NCBI GenBank assembly: GCA_963837165.1
Contig: CAWIMD010000004.1
Location: forward strand, 930,001 to 994,000
Source of the DNA: JAENWD01 sp963837165
GTDB taxonomy: Bacteria > Acidobacteriota > Vicinamibacteria > Vicinamibacterales > JAENWD01
Reading direction: 5' to 3'
Length of the DNA stretch: 64,000 nucleotides
The notes under the pieces were generated by a model. The model ran no database searches. It saw only the letters and a list, made by a program, of their open reading frames with translations, and was not told where the DNA came from. A program made the translations under genes and the position numbers. The stretch's first letter is position 1, and each line of letters opens with the position of its first letter. This document shows positions 58,959 through 64,000 of the stretch, one piece after another.

Positions 58959-59500
58959 ACACGGGACAGGTCCTCTCGACGCGGGTGATCTACGAGGGTC
59001 GGATCTTCGACGTGCTGGTCGAGCGCGTGCGCCTGCCGCACGGTCGTGAGGCGGAGGTCGAGCTCGTGCGGCACGGCGGCTCGGTCGTGCTGCTGCCGAT
59101 CGAGGACGACGGCCGCGTGCTGCTGGTCCGGCAGTACCGGCACGCCGTCGGCGCATTTCTCTGGGAGCTGCCGGCGGGCAGCCTCGAGTCGGGCGAGGAT
59201 CCGGATCGGGGGGCGGCGCGCGAGTGCCAGGAGGAGCTCGGGCTGGTGCCCGGCAGGCTGACGCGCCTGCAGACCTTCTACTCGACGCCGGGCTTCTGCA
59301 CCGAGACGATGACGTACTACCGGGCCACCGCGCTCAGGGCGCCAGGCCCCGACGACCCGCCCGCCCATCAGGACGAGGACGAGTCGATCGAGGTGGGACG
59401 CTTCACGCGCGAGGACCTGCGCCGGATGATCGCGGCCGGCGAGATCGCCGACCTGAAGACCGTGGCGGGGTTGTCGATAGCTTTCGGCTTTCAGCTTTGA
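58955..59500 (+). CDS. NUDIX hydrolase (ADP-ribose pyrophosphatase-like)
   Basis: A 181-residue NUDIX enzyme. The Nudix box is GSLESGEDPDRGAARECQEELG (positions about 74-95, read here in part), with the two-Glu metal site. The N-terminal LVRQYRHAVGAFLWELPAG and SPGFCTETMTYYRAT-like STPGFCTETMTYY are typical of ADP-ribose or NDP-sugar pyrophosphatases. It ends the ileS-lspA-lgt-rluD unit. Its stop is 23 bases from the end of lon. Confidence 0.88.
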   Translation: MNTGQVLSTRVIYEGRIFDVLVERVRLPHGREAEVELVRHGGSVVLLPIEDDGRVLLVRQYRHAVGAFLWELPAGSLESGEDPDRGAARECQEELGLVPGRLTRLQTFYSTPGFCTETMTYYRATALRAPGPDDPPAHQDEDESIEVGRFTREDLRRMIAAGEIADLKTVAGLSIAFGFQL

Positions 59501-59522
59501 GCTGTGAGCTCTGACAGCGGCG

Positions 59523-61943
59523 TCATCGCGTCTCCTGCAGCTCGGGTGTGGGCGCCGGCTTCGGCGTGAGCGCCATCGCCAGCACCTCGTCGATGGTGGA
59601 CACGAGGTGGATCGTGAGGTCGGCCCGCAGCACGGGGGTCAGGTCCTCGTTCACGTTCTTCTCGTTCTGCCGCGGCAGGATGACCTCGCGGATGCCGACG
59701 CGACGCGCGGCGAGCACCTTCTCCTTGATGCCGCCGACGGGCAGTACCCGGCCCGACAGCGTGATCTCGCCGGTCATGGCGATGTCGCCGCGCACCGGGC
59801 GCCCCGTCAGCTCCGACACGAGCGCGGTGGTCATGGTGACACCGGCGGACGGCCCGTCCTTCGGGATCGCCCCGGACGGCACGTGCAGGTGGATTTCGGC
59901 CGACTTGTAGAAGTCGGGGTCGATCCCGAGCCTCGTCGCGTGGGCGCGGGTCCACGAGAGCGCCGCCCGCGCCGATTCCTTCATGACGTCGCCGAGCGAG
60001 CCGGTCAGCGTCAGCGCCGCGCTGCCGGTCATCCGCGACGCCTCGATGAAGAGCACGTCGCCGCCGGCCGGCGTCCAGGCGAGGCCAATGGCCACGCCCG
60101 GGTCCTTCGTGCGCTCCTCCATCTCCTCGTCCAGGAACCGGGGCGCGCCGAGCATCTCGATCACGACGTCGCGGGTGATCTCCAGCGGCTCGAGCTGCCC
60201 TTCGGCACGCCGGCGGGCAGCCTTGCGGCAGAGCGCGCCAATCTCCCGTTCGAGGTTGCGGACACCGGCCTCCCGCGTGTAGCCGCGGATCACGGCGCTC
60301 AGCGCCTCTTCGGTGAACGTGATCATCTCGGGCGTGAGCCCGTGATTGGCGACCTGCTTGGCGACGAGGTGCTCGCGGGCGATCTGGAGCTTTTCCTCCT
60401 CGGTGTAGCCGGGCAGCTCCAGCACCTCCATGCGGTCGCGCAGCGCCGGCGGGACCGGATCGAGCACGTTGGCCGTCGTGATGAACAGCACCTCCGACAG
60501 ATCGAAGGGCACGTCCAGGTAGTGATCGCGGAAGGTGTCGTTCTGCTCGGGATCGAGCACCTCGAGGAGCGCCGAGCTCGGGTCGCCTCGGAAGTCGGAG
60601 CCGAGCTTGTCGACCTCGTCCAGGACGAACACCGGGTTCTTCGACTCGGCGCGCCTGAGTCCCTGGATGATCTGGCCGGGCAGGGCGCCGATGTACGTTC
60701 GCCGGTGACCGCGGATCTCCGCCTCGTCGCGCATGCCGCCCAGCGACACGCGGACGACCTTGCGGTCGAGCGAGGTGGCAATCGACTTGGCGAGCGACGT
60801 CTTCCCCACTCCGGGCGGCCCGACGAAGCAGAGGATCGGCCCCTTGACGCCCGGGTTCAGCTTGCGGACGGCGAGGTACTCGAGGATGCGGTCCTTGGCC
60901 CGCGCCAGGCCTGAATGCTCCTCGTCCAGCACGCGTTTGGTCCGGGCCAGGTCGATCGTCTCCTCCGTGCGCTTGTTCCATGGGAGGGCGACCAGCCAGT
61001 CGAGGTAGGTGCGCGAGACCGTGTACTCGGCCGCGGCGGCAGGCATGCGCGACAGCCGGTCGAGCTCGCGGTTGGCCTCTTTCAGGACGGCCTCGGGCAT
61101 GCCGACCGCCTGGATCTTCTCGCGGAGCTCGTCGATTTCCTTCTGCTGGTCGTCGTCTTCGCCGAGCTCCTTCTGGATCGCCTTGAGCTGCTCGCGCAGG
61201 AAATACTCCCGCTGGTTGCGGCCGACTTCGGACTGCACCTGGGACTGGATCTTGGAGCCGAGCTCGAGCACTTCGAGCTCCTTGATGAGGATCCGGTTCA
61301 GGTTGTCCATGCGCGCGCGCACGTCCAGCGTCTCGAGCACCTCCTGCTTGGTGGCGGTGCTGATGGTGCTGAGACTCGAGGCGATGAAGTCAGCGAGCCG
61401 CGCCGGCTCCTCGATGTTGAGAGCCAGCGTCTGAAGATCGTCGGAGAGCAGCGGCGACAGCGAGACCACCTTCTGGAAGTTGCTCTTGATGTTGCGCAGC
61501 AGCGCGTCGATCTCGAGGCGGTCGGGCTCCTTGAGCTCGTCCTCGGCCGCCGAGACCCGGGCATGCAGGTACGGCTTGATGGCCACGACCTCGTCCAGCC
61601 GGATGCGCGAGAGGCCCTGCACGATCAGCCGGAGGCTGCCGTCGGGCAGCCGGAACATCTTGTGGATGTGGGTGGCGGTGCCAATCGGGTAGAGGTCGGC
61701 CTGCAGCGGATCGTCCAGCGCGGGATCGCGCTGCGCGAACACCCCAATCAGCTTGCCGTTGGCGATGGCCTCGTCAATCAGCCGCACGGAGCTCTCGCGG
61801 GCCACCGCGAGCGGCATGAACGAGTTCGGAAAGAGCACCGTGTCCCGCAGCGGGAGCACGGGCAGCTCCGATGGCAGGGCCGCGACGCGGTCCTCCGCGA
61901 CGGCCACCACGGGTTCAGATGTTGAATCGGTACGATCGCTCAT
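59523..61943 (-). CDS. lon: ATP-dependent protease Lon
   Basis: An 806-residue protease, the usual length for bacterial LonA. The N-terminal substrate domain begins near residue 25 (LPVLPLRDTVLFPNSFMPL). The AAA+ module has Walker A GPPGVGKTSLAKSIA and Walker B VFVLDEVDKLG. The C-terminal protease domain holds the Ser-Lys dyad in PKDGPSAGVTM and GGIKEKVLAARR. It degrades misfolded and regulatory proteins. It converges with the NUDIX gene. The upstream gap carries a palindromic GGGGTCAGG repeat. Confidence 0.97.
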   Translation of the reverse strand: MSDRTDSTSEPVVAVAEDRVAALPSELPVLPLRDTVLFPNSFMPLAVARESSVRLIDEAIANGKLIGVFAQRDPALDDPLQADLYPIGTATHIHKMFRLPDGSLRLIVQGLSRIRLDEVVAIKPYLHARVSAAEDELKEPDRLEIDALLRNIKSNFQKVVSLSPLLSDDLQTLALNIEEPARLADFIASSLSTISTATKQEVLETLDVRARMDNLNRILIKELEVLELGSKIQSQVQSEVGRNQREYFLREQLKAIQKELGEDDDQQKEIDELREKIQAVGMPEAVLKEANRELDRLSRMPAAAAEYTVSRTYLDWLVALPWNKRTEETIDLARTKRVLDEEHSGLARAKDRILEYLAVRKLNPGVKGPILCFVGPPGVGKTSLAKSIATSLDRKVVRVSLGGMRDEAEIRGHRRTYIGALPGQIIQGLRRAESKNPVFVLDEVDKLGSDFRGDPSSALLEVLDPEQNDTFRDHYLDVPFDLSEVLFITTANVLDPVPPALRDRMEVLELPGYTEEEKLQIAREHLVAKQVANHGLTPEMITFTEEALSAVIRGYTREAGVRNLEREIGALCRKAARRRAEGQLEPLEITRDVVIEMLGAPRFLDEEMEERTKDPGVAIGLAWTPAGGDVLFIEASRMTGSAALTLTGSLGDVMKESARAALSWTRAHATRLGIDPDFYKSAEIHLHVPSGAIPKDGPSAGVTMTTALVSELTGRPVRGDIAMTGEITLSGRVLPVGGIKEKVLAARRVGIREVILPRQNEKNVNEDLTPVLRADLTIHLVSTIDEVLAMALTPKPAPTPELQETR

Positions 61944-61984
61944 GGCGATCCTCCGGGAAGTCTCTGCGCCTCGATGAAACGAAA

Positions 61985-62037
61985 AAGGGGTCAGGTGCCC
62001 TGTCGCACCGGATCGGCGACAGGGGACCTGACCCCTT
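61985..62037. repeat. palindromic GGGGTCAGG repeat upstream of lon
   Basis: AAGGGGTCAGGTGCCCTGTC faces GACAGGGGACCTGACCCCTT across an about 12-base loop, with one mismatch in a 22-base stem. This motif resembles scattered intergenic repeats linked to REP-type transposases. Confidence 0.75.
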
Positions 62038-62131
62038 CGCCTCCCGCCGGCATCGCTGCAGCCGCGCGGGAGGAAGCCTGCAACCGCAGGCTCCAGCCTG
62101 GGCGGAGCCTGCGGCCGGAAGCGGGCCTAGT

Positions 62132-62587
62132 CTAGCTGGACATGTCCATGAAAAGCGAGGCCCCACCGCGGCGCTGCTGCCAGAGGCGCTCGCGCTCGGC
62201 GGCGACTTCTCTCGCCTCCTCGCAGTCCTTGCAGCGGACGGCGAACGGCAGCGCCCGGAGGCGGGCCTCCGCGATCTCCTCGCCGCACTCGAAGCAGTTG
62301 CCGTAGGCGCCGTCCTCGAGCCGCACCAGGGCCTCGTTGATCTTGTTCAGCGTCTCGGCCTTCATCTGGATCAGGGCGAACTCGATGTCCTCCTGGATGT
62401 CGGCCTCGGAGCTCTCGCCGGCGTCGAACACCTCGTTGAGCTTGCTGTGGCTGCCCTCGGCGCGGACGTCCCGAATCTTGCCCTGGACCTCGGTCAGGAT
62501 TTCACGCCGCCGGTCCTCCAGGATCTTCTTGAGATCGAGGTAACGGCTGCTCTTGCTCGTCGTGGTCTTGTCAGCCTTCTTTTTCAT
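62132..62587 (-). CDS. DksA/TraR-type zinc-finger protein
   Basis: A 151-residue protein with an N-terminal coiled coil and a C-terminal zinc finger, GNCFECGEEIAEARLRALP and AVRCKDCEEAREV (four Cys). The acidic coiled-coil tip DAGESSEADIQEDIEFALIQ fits DksA, which enters the RNA polymerase secondary channel to modulate promoters with ppGpp. It is upstream of lon with 188 bases between. The role is inferred from the fold. Confidence 0.87.
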   Translation of the reverse strand: MKKKADKTTTSKSSRYLDLKKILEDRRREILTEVQGKIRDVRAEGSHSKLNEVFDAGESSEADIQEDIEFALIQMKAETLNKINEALVRLEDGAYGNCFECGEEIAEARLRALPFAVRCKDCEEAREVAAERERLWQQRRGGASLFMDMSS

Positions 62588-63073
62588 CGCCCGCGCTCCC
62601 TTCGGTCTCCCTCATCACCTATGTATGATGCCGGCCGTTTCATGCAAACCCATTGCCGCGATCCGCCTCGCCGTTGACGGGCCGAATGTCGTTCCTGTCA
62701 CCGGCTCAGTCGCGGGCCCCATCCTCGACTCTGTCGGTCGAACGCCGGTGAAGTTCCCTCGTCAATCATCTCTGAGGCTTCCTCGATTGGTTCGCACAAC
62801 TCTATGAAGAATAAACAGTTACGAACGTGTTAACCGTCCAGCCCTGCTGGAGCCCGCGTGGGATATTCGTTTAGACGCCTCTCCCCGATAACTGGTTCGA
62901 GCCAGATCAGCCTTGCCTTATGTCAACTGTAGAGGACAGTTACAGAGAGGCGGTACGTCTGCTACGCCGTGGCGAAATCGCCACAGCCACCCGGAGTGCG
63001 CGGGAGTATAGCACGGGACCGCTGCCCCAACGACGGAAAGCAGTGTAAGTATTGCCCTGCCCGAAGTCGGCGG
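62588..63073. other. intergenic region without a recognised gene
   Basis: 486 bases between two leftward genes. I see a small hairpin (GTGGCGAAATCGCCAC, 62968-62983) but no long open frame with gene-like composition, no tRNA, and no recognised RNA element. The base composition is lower in GC than its surroundings around 62780-62940. Confidence 0.35.
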
Positions 63074-63658
63074 CTATTGCGGCCGGAGCGGGTGGATCGG
63101 CCCGGGGACAAAGCCCCGGTCGACCAGGAGACAGGCATCCCGACGGCTGCCGGTCCGGACCCATCGTTCGTACAGGCGGAGCAGGTCACGATTCGAGCCG
63201 AGCGACGCCCGATCGCTGATGTCGGCCAGGACGTCGGCGAGCGGCGCGAACTTCTCGGCCATCTCGCCGAACACATCGGCGAAGGCGTCGTCTTCCGAGG
63301 CGGCGAGGCGGGCGTACGCGGATCCCCCCAGCGAACTGTAGTAGTCGACGTCCACCAGACGCCGGTTGAGGCTGTCGGCAAAGAAGCCGACGAGGAACAG
63401 CGACGCGTCCGCCACGCTCCTGAGCGCCTGGCGCCGCGTGGGTCCGTCGCTGTTGATGGCCCTGACCCACCGGACACCGAGCGGCTCGCCCTCCAGGCTC
63501 GCGCTGCGCGCGTCGAGGGCGACGAAGCCTGCCAGCATGTTCACGACGTAATACGCCGTCCATTCGGAGGTCTTCAGGTGCTGACGCTCCATCGCGCCCT
63601 CGACCTGTTGCTTGAAGAACTCCAGTGGCGACTCGCTGCGAACCAGTGATTCCGCCAT
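63074..63658 (-). CDS. conserved-looking protein of unknown function
   Basis: A 194-residue soluble alpha-helical protein. It begins MAESLVRSESPLEFFKQQVE and includes TSEWTAYYVVNMLAGFVALD, ASLFLVGFFADSLNRRLVDV and YYSSLGGSAYARLAA. I do not recognise the family. The start at 63658 is chosen because a TATAAT -10 box (63764-63759, minus) lies about 100 bases upstream and inside the longer frame. Confidence 0.55.
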   Translation of the reverse strand: MAESLVRSESPLEFFKQQVEGAMERQHLKTSEWTAYYVVNMLAGFVALDARSASLEGEPLGVRWVRAINSDGPTRRQALRSVADASLFLVGFFADSLNRRLVDVDYYSSLGGSAYARLAASEDDAFADVFGEMAEKFAPLADVLADISDRASLGSNRDLLRLYERWVRTGSRRDACLLVDRGFVPGPIHPLRPQ

Positions 63659-63831
63659 CCACGCCTCCCCCGAAAGGTATGCCTTCGGCCGAGAGCCTGC
63701 GCTGCCTTCGAGCCAGTGCAACTGCCGTTCCCGATAGCGGTCACGCGAATTTCGGGCGATTATAGAGGCAGCCCGGCTGTTGCGCAACAGCCGGCTCTAC
63801 CGCTGTGCCTGTTTCTGACATTTCTTGTCAT

Positions 63832-63882
63832 GGGGTCAGACCCTGTAAGAGACTTTCGGCCCGCGTAGCGGGGTCAGACCCC
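63832..63882. repeat. two GGGGTCAGACCC palindromes
   Basis: GGGGTCAGACCC (63832-63843) and GGGGTCAGACCCC (63870-63882) are self-complementary around a central A and 26 bases apart. They resemble the GGGGTCAGG repeat upstream of lon. Confidence 0.7.
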
Positions 63883-63903
63883 AAGACGCTAGGATCGAAG
63901 TAG

Positions 63904-64000
63904 ATGTCCACTCGGTGTCCTCTGTGCGGGATCCGCCCGGCGCGCCGGCGCTGTCCGGCCCTCGGCCAGACGATCTGTGCCGTGTGCTGCGGCACCAAGC
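63904..64000 (+). CDS. zinc-ribbon protein, N-terminal part (cut by window edge)
   Basis: The first 32 codons read MSTRCPLCGIRPARRRCPAL and then GQTICAVCCGTK before the sequence ends. Five or more cysteines in CxxC arrays suggest a zinc ribbon. The rest of the protein is outside the window. No function is assigned. Confidence 0.55.
   Translation, partial: MSTRCPLCGIRPARRRCPALGQTICAVCCGTK

Noticed and set aside
57045..59156. Leftward open frame of about 700 codons opposite lgt, rluD and the NUDIX gene
   Set aside because: Overlaps three confident genes and shows no fold or motif of its own.
59607..61925. Two rightward open frames of 435 and 336 codons opposite lon
   Set aside because: Antisense to the lon gene with no motifs and strongly biased residue content.

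Overview
The window is a dense, GC-rich (roughly two thirds G+C by eye) bacterial chromosome segment with many GTG starts and many 4-base ATGA/GTGA gene overlaps. A PadR regulator followed by an ADOP-type (acidobacterial duplicated orphan permease) FtsX-like protein, together with the general gene content, points to Acidobacteriota, probably a Vicinamibacteria-like lineage. That placement is inference; there is no rRNA here. Most of the window is ordinary housekeeping chromosome with small accessory islands.

Layout. 0-5.1 kb: addA (cut by the left edge), addB and an exported protein of unknown function, all leftward. 5.3-7.3 kb: a tRNA-Ala(GGC) gene with the C-terminal stump of a serine recombinase on its opposite strand, a lipoprotein and PIN-toxin debris, which reads as a decayed integration site. 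7.3-14.8 kb: PadR plus ADOP permease (one-base frameshift), a TetR with a wax-synthase-like acyltransferase and a membrane protein, a serine hydrolase divergent from a second TetR, and an erythromycin-esterase remnant. 14.9-19.7 kb: a metal ABC transporter pair, a GAF-containing histidine kinase, and a stress-type set (BON, CsbD, a 52-residue membrane protein, DUF1003). 19.8-23.9 kb: the most distinctive cassette, with a signal-peptidase-II-like protein, a permuted NlpC/P60 (YiiX-like) hydrolase, two tandem LamG lipoproteins, a cysteine-bearing coiled-coil protein and a divergent Lgt-like protein. The housekeeping lspA-lgt pair is separate, at 56.7-58.0 kb, so the cassette carries a second set of lipoprotein-maturation folds next to its candidate substrates.

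24-39 kb: oxidoreductase, small membrane proteins, MFS exporter, MocA-like nucleotidyltransferase, a cold-shock gene with a canonical promoter and long leader, tRNA-Sec (selC), hybrid histidine kinase, Cu/Zn superoxide dismutase, an ABC-ATPase-like protein without a P-loop lysine, a PHP phosphoesterase, a Fur-rubrerythrin fusion, an ErpA/IscA-type Fe-S carrier and FdhE. tRNA-Sec, FdhE, MoaD/MoaE and the MocA-like protein together suggest a selenocysteine-containing molybdenum formate dehydrogenase elsewhere in the genome. 39-48.7 kb: a 100-bp-period palindromic repeat, class I fumarase divergent from aspartase, BioY, ThiD, MoaE-MoaD, PrfA-PrmC and a HIT protein. 48.6-52.8 kb: an M16 peptidase pair with HAD and GNAT genes. 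52.9-64 kb: a PA-IL-like exported protein, ileS (with a one-base frameshift), lspA, lgt, rluD, a NUDIX hydrolase, lon, a DksA/TraR-type zinc-finger protein and two genes of unknown function.

The two frameshifts, in the ADOP gene and in the essential ileS, are both an extra C that turns TACGAGG into TACCGAGG. Sequence error is the simplest explanation for ileS. Long antisense open frames are common here and are treated as compositional shadows.
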